Positions 35,448-44,322 of a stretch of 64,000 nt of DNA are shown here, piece after piece. This DNA is from Paeniglutamicibacter psychrophenolicus (GTDB lineage Bacteria; Actinomycetota; Actinomycetes; Actinomycetales; Micrococcaceae). Each line of letters begins with the position of its first letter. The first letter of the stretch is position 1. Made by a program: the position numbers and the translations under genes. Location of the stretch: NCBI RefSeq assembly GCF_017876575.1, contig NZ_JAGIOE010000001.1, positions 372,001-436,000 of the forward strand, written 5' to 3'. Below the pieces are notes generated by a model. The model did no database searches, was not told where the DNA came from, and saw only the letters and a list, made by a program, of their open reading frames with translations.

Positions 35448-36253
35448 AGCCGCTGGCCGCCCCGCCAAAGGTTCCCACCGAGCGCCCGCAGGGCCAAACC
35501 CTGGTCCCGAAGTCCTCGGCACCCAAGGCACCCCAGCTGACGGTTGCGGTTCCGCCCAAGGCCCCCGAGGCAGCCCCTGCCCCGAAGCCCGAGGTGACAC
35601 AGGCGCCAAAACCGGCTCCCGAGCCTGAGGCACCCAAGGAAACGGCCAAGCCCAAGCCCGAGGTGACCCAGGCCCCGAAGCCGACCCCCAAGCCCGAGGC
35701 ACCCAAGGAAACGGCCAAGCCAAAGCCCAAGCCCGAAGCACCCAAGGAGACGGCCAAGCCAAAGCCGAAGCCCCCGACAATTGCTCCGCAGGCCCCGAAG
35801 GAATCGGTCAAGCCCAAGCCCGAACCCGAACCCGAGACTTCGGCACCGCAATCGTCGCGCAACTACAACGCCGCCTTTGCCTGGGGCCGCATGATCGCCA
35901 ATGACGAATCCAAGCAGTACAGGTACGGCGCCAACGGCCCGGACTTCTACGACTGCTCTTCATTCACCCAGGCGGCCTATTCCAAGTCGGGCATCAGCCT
36001 GCCCCGGAGTTCCTCCCAGCAATACGCCGCGGCCCCGACCAAGGTCCCGCTCAGCCAGCTGCGCCGGGGTGACCTGGTGTTCTCCTCGTCCAACGGCGGC
36101 AATTCGTTCTACCACGTCGCCATCTACCTGGGCGACGGACAGGTCCTGCATGCACGCAACCCCAACAGCGGCATCTCCGTGACGCCGCTGAGCTGGGTCA
36201 ACAACCTGCATCCCTACGCGGGACGCTACTAGGCACGTAGCAAACCAGGCCAC

Positions 36254-36300
36254 CATGAGTGAGGGCGCTGCAACCAATGGTTGCAGCGCCCCCACTCATG
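36254..36300. terminator. Hairpin between convergent NlpC/P60 and universal stress genes
   Basis: A long inverted repeat (CATGAGTGAGGGCGCTGCAA and its near-complement, one mismatch) with a tiny loop lies between the two convergent genes and can serve both directions. Confidence 0.75.
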
Positions 36301-36314
36301 TGACGGGAAACGGC

Positions 36315-37286
36315 CTACAGGCCGTTGGCCCTGTCCTCGAACTCCTGGCGGGAGGCCAGACGCGGGTCGTCCCCGTCGGGAACCACCATCACCGGACCCT
36401 TGGAGTGGTGCAGCACGCCCTGGCTGGTCGATCCCAGGAGCATCCCCGCAAAGCCGCCGCGGCCGCGTGAGCCGGTCACCAGCAGACGGGCGGTCTGGGA
36501 TTCGCGGATCAGCATTTCCACCGGGGCACCGTCGACCACGTCGGTCTCGATCTCCAGGCCCGGGAACAGGCTCTGCAGCCAGGCCTTGCCGATGCCCATC
36601 TGGTGGCGCACGTCGGCGGTGACAGCTTCCTGGTCGACGGTTGCCGGCATCCAGGCCAGCGCACCGCTGATCGGGGCCAGGGCACAGACCACGCGCAGCG
36701 TCAGCCCGCGGGTGGCGGCCAACTCGGCGGCCACCAGCACGGCCAAGCGGGCCCGGTCCGATCCGTCCACGCCGACAACGATGCGGTCCTGGACCTGGAC
36801 ATCGTTCTCATCGCGCTTGGCAATGCACAGCGGCACCACGACGGTCGGGCACTTGGCATGGGCCGGAAGTGCGCTGGAAACCGATCCGAGCAGCCTTCCG
36901 ACAAATCCGCCGCGGCCCCGGGTGCCCACGACGATCAGTTCGGCCTGCCGGCTCAAGTCCAGCAGCACCCCGGCCGGATCGCCGGACTCGATGTAGGTGC
37001 GCACCGTGATGTCGGTGTCGGTGATCGTGGCACGCGCCTGGCGGACGACTTCCTCGGCGCCGTTGCGGATCAGCTGGTCGTCCAGCGTGGCGTAGCCGGC
37101 GTCCATGGAGGAGGCGGCGAAGACCGGGATGGTGTAGGCCGTCACGATGTTCAGGATGCTTCCGCGCCGCTTGGCTTCCTGTGCAGCCCATTTCAGGGCG
37201 CAGAGGCCCTGGTCCGAACCGTCGACACCGACAACGATTCCCTCGATGACCTCGGCGTCACCCTGGGGTCTGTTGTTTTCGCTCAT
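36315..37286 (-). CDS. Tandem-domain universal stress protein
   Basis: The 323-residue protein carries two UspA domains. Each begins with a VVGVDGS motif (near residues 14 and 170) and ends with an ATP-binding G-x(2)-G-x(9)-G-S block (GTRGRGGFVGRLLGSVS and GSRGRGGFAGMLLGSTS). I chose ATG 37286 because TAGGAG lies 8 bases upstream. Such proteins bind ATP and are induced by growth arrest or hypoxia in actinobacteria. It is monocistronic. Confidence 0.92.
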   Translation of the reverse strand: MSENNRPQGDAEVIEGIVVGVDGSDQGLCALKWAAQEAKRRGSILNIVTAYTIPVFAASSMDAGYATLDDQLIRNGAEEVVRQARATITDTDITVRTYIESGDPAGVLLDLSRQAELIVVGTRGRGGFVGRLLGSVSSALPAHAKCPTVVVPLCIAKRDENDVQVQDRIVVGVDGSDRARLAVLVAAELAATRGLTLRVVCALAPISGALAWMPATVDQEAVTADVRHQMGIGKAWLQSLFPGLEIETDVVDGAPVEMLIRESQTARLLVTGSRGRGGFAGMLLGSTSQGVLHHSKGPVMVVPDGDDPRLASRQEFEDRANGL

Positions 37287-37444
37287 CGTCTTCACTCCTA
37301 CGCGTCACGGTCTGGGTTCTCGCGGGCTTCCCCCGTACGAGGTCCCGTGCTTCCATTGTTCACCACAGTGTGACGTGGGTCTAACTGTTGTTGAGCGTGG
37401 CGCATTTCTCCCTTGTTTTTTCGCCTAGCGGCGTAAAGCCGAAC

Positions 37445-37450
37445 TATAAT
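37445..37450 (+). promoter_or_regulatory. -10 box of the purine permease gene (leaderless)
   Basis: A consensus TATAAT ends 6 bases before the ATG at 37457, fixing that codon as the likely start of a leaderless message. Confidence 0.65.
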
Positions 37451-37456
37451 TCCCCC

Positions 37457-38923
37457 ATGCCCTCACCGGAAAACTCCCTCCTCGAAAAGACGAAAGTTTC
37501 GCGTCTGGACCGTTATTTCAAGGTCACCGAACGCGGCTCCAACTACTCCAGAGAAATCCGTGGCGGCTTCGCCACGTTCTTTGCCATGAGCTACATCGTG
37601 GTGCTGAACCCGCTGATCCTTGCGGGCGCGGATTCCAACGGCGACTCCCTGGGTTCGGCCCGGGTCGCCGCCGCAACCGCCCTGGTTGCCGGCATCATGA
37701 CGATCCTGATGGGGGCCTGGGCCAAGCACCCCTTCGCCATGGCCACCGGGTTGGGCGTGAACGCCTTCATCGCCGTGACAGTGGCAACCAACCCCGGACT
37801 CACGTGGCCCGACGTCATGGGCCTTGTCATCGTTTCGGGCCTGACCATGCTGGTGTTGGTGCTCACCGGCTTCCGCACCGCGGTGTTCAACGCCGTGCCC
37901 TCGAGCCTCAAGTCCGCCATCGTGGTGGGCATCGGCATGTTCATTGCGCTGATCGGCCTGGTCAACGCCGGCTTCGTGCGCCGCATCCCGGATGCCGCCG
38001 GAACCACCGTCCCGGTCGGCCTGGGCTTCGAGGGCACGCTGGTCGGCTGGCCCATCCTGGTGTTCATCGTGGGCCTGCTGCTCACCATCGCCCTGGTGGT
38101 GCGCAAGACCAAGGGTGCCATCCTCATCGGCATCGTCGCCTCCGCCGTCCTGGCCAACATCCTCGAGGCCGTCTTCGACATCGGCCCGTCCTTTGACGGA
38201 ACCACCGCCAATCCGAAGGGCTGGTCGCTGGTGGCCCCCTCGATGCCGGACTGGGCGCTGCCCGACCTGTCGCTGATCGGGCAGGCCAACATCTTTGGCG
38301 CCTTCCAGAACCTCGGCGTGACCGCGGCCCTGCTGCTGGCCTTCGTCATCCTGCTCTCGATCTTCTTCGATGCCATGGGCACCATGGTGGGCCTGGCCAA
38401 CGAGGCCGGCTCCGTCGATGAGGACGGGAACATCCCGGACGTGGACAAGGTGCTGCTGGTTGATGCTCTCGGCGCTGTAGTGGGCGGCGGAGCCTCGGCG
38501 TCCTCCAGCCAGATCTACGTGGAATCCGGAGCCGGCATCGGCGAGGGCGCCCGCACCGGCCTGGCCTCCATCGTCACCGGCGTGCTGTTCCTGGCCGCGA
38601 TGTTCCTGACCCCGCTGATCCACCTGGTGCCGTTCGAGGCGGTCGCCCCGGCCCTGGTGGTCGTCGGGTTCATGATGATCTCGCACGTCTCGAAGATCGA
38701 CTGGAACGACTGGGGCGTGGCCATTCCCGCGTTCCTGACCTTCGTGCTGATGCCCTTCACCTATTCGATCGCCAACGGCATCGGGGCCGGATTCGTTTCC
38801 TTCGTGTTCATCCGCGCGATCCAGGGCCGCGCCCGCGAGGTGCACCCGCTGATGTGGGCAGTTGCCGGGGCCTTCGTGCTCTTCTTCGGCATCGGCGTCA
38901 TCGAGCAGGCAATGGGCGCCTAG
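37457..38923 (+). CDS. Adenine/guanine/hypoxanthine permease (AzgA-type NCS2)
   Basis: The 488-residue membrane protein has about 12-14 helices. The AzgA-branch signatures are present: GGFATFFAMSYIVVLNPLIL near residue 35, ATGLGVNAF near residue 98, FFDAMGTMVGLANEAG near residue 305 and ASSSQIYVESGAGIGEGART near residue 350. It imports purine bases by proton symport. A consensus -10 immediately before the start suggests strong expression. Confidence 0.92.
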   Translation: MPSPENSLLEKTKVSRLDRYFKVTERGSNYSREIRGGFATFFAMSYIVVLNPLILAGADSNGDSLGSARVAAATALVAGIMTILMGAWAKHPFAMATGLGVNAFIAVTVATNPGLTWPDVMGLVIVSGLTMLVLVLTGFRTAVFNAVPSSLKSAIVVGIGMFIALIGLVNAGFVRRIPDAAGTTVPVGLGFEGTLVGWPILVFIVGLLLTIALVVRKTKGAILIGIVASAVLANILEAVFDIGPSFDGTTANPKGWSLVAPSMPDWALPDLSLIGQANIFGAFQNLGVTAALLLAFVILLSIFFDAMGTMVGLANEAGSVDEDGNIPDVDKVLLVDALGAVVGGGASASSSQIYVESGAGIGEGARTGLASIVTGVLFLAAMFLTPLIHLVPFEAVAPALVVVGFMMISHVSKIDWNDWGVAIPAFLTFVLMPFTYSIANGIGAGFVSFVFIRAIQGRAREVHPLMWAVAGAFVLFFGIGVIEQAMGA

Positions 38924-38952
38924 CCCGCGGCATTGAACACCGCCGCACGTGA

Positions 38953-38995
38953 GCGGGCCGCGGGGAGAAATTCCTCCCTGCGGCCCGCTTCTTTT
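38953..38995 (+). terminator. Terminator of the purine permease gene
   Basis: GCGGGCCGC-GGGGAG pairs with CTCCCTGCGGCCCGC around AAATTC, followed by TTCTTTT. Confidence 0.88.
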
Positions 38996-39183
38996 GTCTC
39001 CCTGGTGCGTTCGTGCGGCTGTCCGCTGTCCTCATCTAAGTTGGACCACGAAAAGCCCGAAATCTGGGTTTTGGTTCAACTGTAATGAGACGATTATGCC
39101 CACTTTTGACTCTTCAGTTGAATCAAATCCTTAAATCTTGCGCACGCGCTCAAACCGCATATTGCGATCTTTGGAATCCGACT

Positions 39184-39235
39184 GTCCCACAAGGGGAACG
39201 CTCTGCGGGACAGGTTACGAGAGCGTCCCGCATGT
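39184..39235 (+). repeat. Candidate left end of a hipBA-carrying mobile unit (TGTCCC cluster)
   Basis: Within the gene-free stretch 38996-39386 lie TGTCCCACAAGGGG, a CGGGACA in the opposite sense at 39206, and GTCCCGCATG at 39225, with overlapping inverted repeats (CTGTCCC/GGGACAG, CGCTCT/AGAGCG, TGCGGGAC/GTCCCGCA). The pattern GTCCC(A/T)C...GAAC(G/T)CTCTG also occurs at 47043. Similar sequences in the opposite sense lie at 41356-41385 and 53718-53860. Confidence 0.45.
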
Positions 39236-39386
39236 CCAACCTTCCAGCCAGGACACGTGATCGGGCGATTTGATGGCCGGGTGCTGGAGACTCAGACTCG
39301 AGGCATGGCGTGCGGGAACCAGAACGAGGCTTGAAAGTCCGCGACGTCCTGCTGGAGCTAGCGCATCCATCTGTCGTCGCTGGTCG

Positions 39387-40622
39387 TCAAGATCCTGTTC
39401 CCGCAGCGCGTCCGTCGAGTAGATTCTGCACAGTGGCATTCACGTTCTCGGCCAACCCTGCCGCAGCCTGGGCAGCAGGTTCCTCCCTGGCAGCTACGGC
39501 TTGCACCTGTTCGAGCGTGTCGTCGACGATGTTTTTAGCACCGCGGAGGCCCCACGAGATGAGCTCGCTGACGAGATCATCCTTGGTGATGGTTGCGTGC
39601 GGGTACTTCTTATTCACAGCGAGGGCCAGCTGCCCGTCCAACCCCTCGCGAAGACCGTGAGGGACAAAATCGTACGCTGGCGCCAACGCAATGTGCCCAT
39701 CGGCATGATGCAGGAGACCCAAGTTCTTCGCGTGCATGTCGAGGTTTGAGATGGCGACGCCGAGGGTTGTGATGACAGCAAGCTGCCGCATATCGCTCGC
39801 CTCACCATGAGTTCGCAGCACCTCAGCGATGCGCTTCAAATTCACGATGCCGCCGTACATCTGGTACTTCTGGTTCCCGGCCGCACCGAGGACCTGGTTG
39901 AAGTCTTCTTGGTGAACCCTCCCACCGGGAACTGCGAGATCGCGGTCGAACCGTTGGATTACGAGCGCGTCGGTTCTGCCAAAGTTTGCAAGATGTGTGT
40001 CAAAGCTGGCAACGCCAAGCGCACGGGTGAATCGCGTCCCGTACTCTTCGTCGAATATTTCCGTGGGCCGGCTTGAAACCGCCGGCTTCACGATGTGCGT
40101 TGAAGGGAAGCCGCCGAAGACTTGGTGCCACCCGCCGTCCAGCTGGGCGAGAACGATCTTCGGCTGCACGCCGGCGAGCGACGTCTTGCTCTGAATGCCG
40201 GAGTTCGCGAGCGGGTTCGCGGCGCGCTCAGTAAGCAGAACCTGCACATCCTCCTCCGACACCGGTCGCGCTTCTGGGGTCTGAGGCTCCGTAGGATCGT
40301 CAGCATCCCAGATCTGAAGCGCGCCGGCGATGTCGCGCCCGAACCGAGCCAGGAACGCCAAGGTATCGCGCCTGCGCAACCCGGCCATCGCCAGCATGAA
40401 CTCAAGCTGGTCACCTTCCGGAAGGAGCTCTTCAAAGAAGTTCCGCCGCCGTGACGCGTGTGCCCTGTTCGGCCGGGCGACCAATGGCACGGCGACGGAT
40501 AAAGCCCGGCTACCCACCCCGAAATGATCGATCGAGGCGCGAGCCGGAGTGAAGTCAAATGTGCGCTCGTCACCGTTCAGCTCTCCAATGAACTGCCCGC
40601 TCAACTCAACGTGAAGCCTCAT
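39387..40622 (-). CDS. hipA: HipA-type serine/threonine kinase toxin
   Basis: The 411-residue HipA-family kinase has the N-terminal HipA subdomain with FFEELLPEG. The phosphate-binding loop is in SLAGVQPKIVLAQL near residue 148, the catalytic loop in AISNLDMHAKNLGLL near residue 290, and a DFG-like YDFVP follows. In E. coli HipA phosphorylates glutamyl-tRNA synthetase and induces dormancy. It overlaps hipB by 4 bases. Base composition and codon use are less GC-rich than the core genes, consistent with acquisition. Confidence 0.92.
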   Translation of the reverse strand: MRLHVELSGQFIGELNGDERTFDFTPARASIDHFGVGSRALSVAVPLVARPNRAHASRRRNFFEELLPEGDQLEFMLAMAGLRRRDTLAFLARFGRDIAGALQIWDADDPTEPQTPEARPVSEEDVQVLLTERAANPLANSGIQSKTSLAGVQPKIVLAQLDGGWHQVFGGFPSTHIVKPAVSSRPTEIFDEEYGTRFTRALGVASFDTHLANFGRTDALVIQRFDRDLAVPGGRVHQEDFNQVLGAAGNQKYQMYGGIVNLKRIAEVLRTHGEASDMRQLAVITTLGVAISNLDMHAKNLGLLHHADGHIALAPAYDFVPHGLREGLDGQLALAVNKKYPHATITKDDLVSELISWGLRGAKNIVDDTLEQVQAVAAREEPAAQAAAGLAENVNATVQNLLDGRAAGTGS

Positions 40623-40888
40623 CGCGGTCCTCCGCTCTCAGCGCTGCGAACCGGCTCAGCACTGTCGTCCCACTCGGCAGTGATGGTCACACCGCATTCG
40701 CGCAAGAGCTTGAAAAGCCTTTCCGCGTAGAGGGTGTAGTTCTCGGACTCCAGACTGCTGATGGCGCTCTGCGTGACACCCGTCCGAGCGGAAAGCTCCC
40801 TCTGGGACATCCCTGTAGCCAGCCTCGCCTGCTGCAAAGCCATCCCCAGATCAGCCGGTGAATGGATCTTCGCTATTTGTTTCGACAC
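40619..40888 (-). CDS. hipB: HipB-type antitoxin
   Basis: From the GTG at 40888, behind GGGAGA, the protein is 89 residues. It has an XRE helix-turn-helix (LGMALQQARLATGMSQRELSARTGVTQSAISSLE region) followed by FKLLRECGVTITAEW. HipB neutralises HipA and represses the pair. A GTG at 40906 would lengthen it by six residues and lacks a ribosome binding site. Confidence 0.9.
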   Translation of the reverse strand: MSKQIAKIHSPADLGMALQQARLATGMSQRELSARTGVTQSAISSLESENYTLYAERLFKLLRECGVTITAEWDDSAEPVRSAESGGPR

Positions 40889-40924
40889 GTTGAGTCTCCC
40901 TAGCACACGGGCGCTCCCGTGATA

Positions 40925-40934
40925 CGAATATTCG
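40925..40934. promoter_or_regulatory. Palindrome upstream of hipBA
   Basis: CGAATATTCG is a perfect 10-base palindrome 36 bases before hipB, in AT-rich promoter-like DNA. It is a likely HipB operator half or core. Confidence 0.45.
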
Positions 40935-41355
40935 AATCATAGTCTTTGATATGGTTTTTCGCATCAATTCCGGCAAAAGGGAACAAGGACATCGCGATCC
41001 ACCGGATTCAGGGTCAACCAATCGGGAATCCATGGAACCAGCGCGTTGCAGGCGGGGTAACAGAGGATAAATCGTGACATCGCCGGCAATCAGCGCCATC
41101 CGACCAAGCTGGTTAGAGAGCTCCCCCTCTTATGGCTCCCCCTCTCACAGGAAGGCAAGCAGGCAATATTCCAATGCTCCCCTTCGGAGCTTCGCCAGCA
41201 CCAAGCTCTCATCGGCGGTCACGGCACCCCGACCATCCTTGTGAGGCAAGGACCGTCTGGACCTGGCTGTCGACAGGATTCGGATCCAAGGGGAGGATAT
41301 AAGGGGTTTCGGTACGACGCGGTGGCCAACCTGCCAATACGAAACCACCTGAGGG

Positions 41356-41385
41356 GTCCCGTAGGGGGAACCTTGACCGGGACAC
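41356..41385 (-). repeat. Candidate right end of the hipBA-carrying unit
   Basis: Read on the minus strand this gives GTGTCCCGGTCAAGGTTCC and then an opposed ACGGGACC. The first part matches the minus-strand sequence near 53858 (GTGTCCCGCATAAGGTACC) at 15 of 19 positions. A CCCGGGATTT block precedes both copies. The gap 40935-41726 is about 790 bases and holds no convincing gene. Confidence 0.45.
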
Positions 41386-41726
41386 GCTACCGGGCCAACC
41401 CAGCGCGCCAAATCCCGGGTCACGAACAGTCATCTAGGGAGAACAGGGAAGGATCGGGTGTTTCTTGCTCCGGGACGTCCATGACGAATTTGGGCACGGT
41501 GAACAAGGCACCGCACATGGGATGTACTTTCCATTCCTGGCTGAGAAATGCAAGATCACTATTTCACTCCGATGCGCCCACGCTTGACATAGACCGGTAG
41601 ATTTCAGTCAACGTTGCCGTTGCCGTGGCTCGGGACTTGAATTGATTCTTAGGCCCTAGCATTCGAACTTCGAATCCGTGTTCTGTCGAGAAACAAGCTG
41701 CAGGTCGATCTGACCTTTCCATGCAT

Positions 41727-41816
41727 CTAGGTTCCAAATCCGAGGTACACGAGAGTACCGACGGCGATGATGCCGACAACGATCCAGGTGACGATGCTGA
41801 GCTTTTTCTTCTTCAA
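41727..41816 (-). CDS. 29-residue single-helix membrane peptide
   Basis: A TTG start with AAAGGAAA about 8 bases upstream opens a 29-codon frame: four lysines, then a hydrophobic helix with VTWIVVGIIAVGTLVYL, ending at a TAG. It lies 70 bases downstream of the ABC permease on the same strand. The positive-inside start and single helix suggest a small membrane subunit or regulator of the transporter. No family is recognised. Its start overlaps the stop of a 13-codon ATG micro-frame (TTGA), which could couple translation. Confidence 0.45.
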   Translation of the reverse strand: MKKKKLSIVTWIVVGIIAVGTLVYLGFGT

Positions 41817-41886
41817 GCGCAGGTTTCCTTTACAAGTGATGCGGGATTGCTCATGCCGGGTGGTTGGGTGTTGAGTGACAGCGTCT

Positions 41887-42654
41887 CTATTCGAGTGAGG
41901 CCTGTCGTGCGCCGATGTCGCGCCGGAGTAGCACGACGGTGGCGGCGATGATCGCGACGATGCACCAGGCGGCAAGGGTTGCTCCGGCGACGGGCACGGT
42001 GATGTCGGGTGGGTTGAGCCAGTCGGAGGTTTGGTTTTCGCGATCGATGAACATGAGCACGCCCGCGTTCGTGGGGAGGTACTGGAAGATCGGGAGGGCC
42101 ATCATCAGTGGTGTGCCGCCGAAGGTGAGCACGATCATGCCTGCGAGTGCGACGGTCTGCGAGCGGATGATGAACGCTATACAGGTGCTGAGGATGCCGA
42201 CCGCCGTCCACGAGCAGATAGCCAGGGCGAGGCTGGATAGGAGTGTGCTGGCGGTGTTGGTTGCGTAGACGGACTGGTCGCCGAGCGGGAACTGGTGGAC
42301 CGTCGCGATGAATGCTGCCAGAATCAGGCCCTGCGCGGTGGTGATGATGGCTGACAGAGTGAGTTTCGCGGTGAGGGTCCTGCCGCGGCGAGGCACGGCC
42401 AGCGCCGTGGTGGTGAGTTGGCCGCCCCCGTACTCGGAGGAGGCTATAAGCACGCCCGCTATCGCGGCGAAGAAGGAGAAGTTTGCCATCGCGTAGACGC
42501 CAGCGGTTTGCGGGGTACTGAGGCCGAGCTCTGGCCCCGCGTCGATAAGGCAGAATGCAAGGGAGAGCGCGGCGGTGGCCAGGATGGTCAGCCGCAACGA
42601 GCGGAGCGTCCACGCCTTGACCACCTCGCCGCGGAGCACGTCGATGAAGCTCAT
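41887..42654 (-). CDS. ABC-2 type transporter permease
   Basis: The 255-residue protein has six hydrophobic segments and a cytoplasmic start (MSFIDVLRGEVVKAWTLRSLR), the layout of ABC-2 exporters. The SSEYGGGQLTTTALAVPRRG loop after the second helix is typical of the NatB/lantibiotic-immunity type permeases. It overlaps the ATPase gene by 4 bases. It is one of two related permeases flanking one ATPase, so the transporter is probably a heterodimer. Confidence 0.85.
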   Translation of the reverse strand: MSFIDVLRGEVVKAWTLRSLRLTILATAALSLAFCLIDAGPELGLSTPQTAGVYAMANFSFFAAIAGVLIASSEYGGGQLTTTALAVPRRGRTLTAKLTLSAIITTAQGLILAAFIATVHQFPLGDQSVYATNTASTLLSSLALAICSWTAVGILSTCIAFIIRSQTVALAGMIVLTFGGTPLMMALPIFQYLPTNAGVLMFIDRENQTSDWLNPPDITVPVAGATLAAWCIVAIIAATVVLLRRDIGARQASLE

Positions 42655-43385
42655 CGGGCGTCTCCCGTGTCGGATCCTTGCTGTCGGGAGAGTTCGAGGC
42701 GCTCGAAGAACGCCTTTTCGAGACTTCCGTGTGCGTGTACAAGGTCTTTGACGTCGCCTTCACCGATCACGCGGCTGCGATCCATCAGTACGACCCGATC
42801 GGCGATCATCTCGGTTTCACTCATCAGATGTGAACTGAGCAGTACCGTCTTCCCGTCGCGAGCGAGGCCGGTGAGCAAACCGCGCAACCACTGGATACCG
42901 AGAGGGTCGAGACCATTGGCAGGCTCATCGAAGATCACCACCTGCGGATCGCCCAACAGTGCCGAGGCGATCCCGAGCCGCTGCTGCATCCCGAGGGAAT
43001 ACTCCCTAACCCGGCGCTTCCAGTCACGGGGTTGAAGGTCAACTAGTTCGAGTACCTCGATGACTCGGGCATCCGAGAGCCGGTTCGTGCGGGCAATCCA
43101 TCGCAGATGGTCGATCGCGCGGCGGGAGGGGTGCGCACCGGAACCCTCGAACTGTGCCCCGGCAACCCGCATCGGGATGGGGTGCTCGCGGTAGCGGCGT
43201 CCGCACACGGTCGCTTGACCTGCGTCGGCGCGGTCGAGGTCACAGATGATCCGCATGACGGAAGATTTGCCTGCCCCGTTGGGGCCGAGGAGCCCGGTGA
43301 CAACTCCCGCTTCCGCGATGAAGCTCACCTGGTCTGCCGAGGTGATCTGACCGTGTGTCTTGGTCACGTTTGTGACTTCGATCAT
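42651..43385 (-). CDS. ABC transporter ATP-binding protein (ABC-2 exporter)
   Basis: A 244-residue ATPase with Walker A GPNGAGKSS near residue 35, the signature YSLGMQQRLGIA near residue 130, Walker B VVIFDEPANGLDP near residue 152 and the H-loop SSHLMSE. The C-terminal extension ends with SLEKAFFERLE. It belongs to the group serving bacteriocin/lantibiotic immunity and sodium or drug efflux. It lies between two permease genes. Confidence 0.9.
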   Translation of the reverse strand: MIEVTNVTKTHGQITSADQVSFIAEAGVVTGLLGPNGAGKSSVMRIICDLDRADAGQATVCGRRYREHPIPMRVAGAQFEGSGAHPSRRAIDHLRWIARTNRLSDARVIEVLELVDLQPRDWKRRVREYSLGMQQRLGIASALLGDPQVVIFDEPANGLDPLGIQWLRGLLTGLARDGKTVLLSSHLMSETEMIADRVVLMDRSRVIGEGDVKDLVHAHGSLEKAFFERLELSRQQGSDTGDAR

Positions 43386-43433
43386 GAGTAGTTCCTTTCG
43401 ATGAAAACGGGAATCGCCCGGTCATTCGGGCGG

Positions 43434-44195
43434 CTATCTGACGTCGCGCCGCACGTACAGCACGACACCGAGAACGAGGGCAGCCGCCACCTGGATGGCT
43501 GATGCGATCAGGGCTGTCGTCGGAGGGACGGCACCGCCTTGGAGGTAGGCGTACTTGAACGCCTGATCAAGCGCACCCGACAGCGCAGGAATTTGAGCAG
43601 CCAGCAGGTCGGAGAGTCCAATCGTCCAGACGAGGATCGGGACGACCGTGAAGGTGATGCTGCGGGTCGCGGCGACGAGCGAGGCTGTGACGACGGCGAT
43701 CGCGACCCAGTACCCGATCAGCCACCAGTACGGGGCGAGCGAAATGATGTCAGTCGAGTCGCCACCGGCAACTGCCAATGGCGCGAGGCTCGCGAGCACG
43801 CACACGATCCCGGCGAACAATGCCACGACCGCGGTGGTAGCGAGCTTGACCGCGAACAGTGTGCCGCGCCTTGGCGTGGCGAGGAACGCGGTTTGGCGCG
43901 GCCCGACCGGGATATCTTGGCCGACCACCCACGCGCCGAGCAGAATCGGGATGATCTGCCCGTAGTGCAACAAGATGAGCACCACATCTGCTGTCGTCAG
44001 CCCGCCGAGCTCTTCCCCTCGCCCTTGCGCCAGGAACTGCCCGGCCTGACTCATCACGAACACCGCGGCTACGAGCAGAGCGATCACTCCGAACAGGAGG
44101 GTGCGCGGGATCGCGGGGAAGGATCGCGCTTTCCGCATTTCGGCGGAGAAGGCACCCACGATTTTGGACGAGGCGGAGAACGTGGCTGTGGACAT
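43434..44195 (-). CDS. ABC-2 type transporter permease (second)
   Basis: The 253-residue protein has six hydrophobic segments, the loop GQDIPVGPRQTAFLATPRRG and a short basic C-terminus. It resembles the permease at 41887 in size and in the TPRRG/VPRRG loop, so the two are probably paralogous halves of one channel. It is the first gene of the operon, divergent from the two-component system with 127 bases between them. Confidence 0.85.
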   Translation of the reverse strand: MSTATFSASSKIVGAFSAEMRKARSFPAIPRTLLFGVIALLVAAVFVMSQAGQFLAQGRGEELGGLTTADVVLILLHYGQIIPILLGAWVVGQDIPVGPRQTAFLATPRRGTLFAVKLATTAVVALFAGIVCVLASLAPLAVAGGDSTDIISLAPYWWLIGYWVAIAVVTASLVAATRSITFTVVPILVWTIGLSDLLAAQIPALSGALDQAFKYAYLQGGAVPPTTALIASAIQVAAALVLGVVLYVRRDVR

Positions 44196-44309
44196 GCCTT
44201 AATCCCACCGCAGGAACAGACTGGTCGGATCACCCCCAGCGGTGAACTTCACGCCGCACTGCTCGCCACTCTCACCCGAGGGGGTGAGGCGTCTCCCGTC
44301 TTCGCCGCA

Positions 44310-44315
44310 TAGTCT
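44310..44315 (+). promoter_or_regulatory. -10 box of the histidine kinase gene (leaderless)
   Basis: TAGTCT ends 7 bases before ATG 44323, which favours that start over the upstream in-frame alternatives. Confidence 0.45.
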
Positions 44316-44322
44316 TGATGGT

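Larger units (their letters stand above)
33230..36232 (+). pseudogene. Second NlpC/P60 peptidase gene, split by an ISAs1-family insertion
   Basis: The 5' part (33230-34121) encodes a signal peptide and a long coiled coil up to EIKPLA. The 3' part (from 35457) continues in frame with APPKVPTERPQG, a Pro/Lys-rich linker, and an NlpC/P60 domain (FYDCSSFTQAAYSK, SFYHVAIYLG, HARNPNSGISV) ending at 36232. Removing the IS and one copy of the 9-base target duplication restores one continuous reading frame of about 558 residues. The linker contains three or so repeats of EAPKETAKPKP. As it stands the 5' part would run into the IS and stop at 34192, giving a secreted coiled coil without catalytic domain. 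Confidence 0.88.

Noticed and set aside
35590-35800. CRISPR-like or tandem repeat array
   Set aside because: The repeats encode the Lys/Pro linker in frame and have no spacers.
41145-41423. 92-codon minus-strand open frame in the hipBA margin
   Set aside because: No ribosome binding site or domain; it overlaps the candidate element end.
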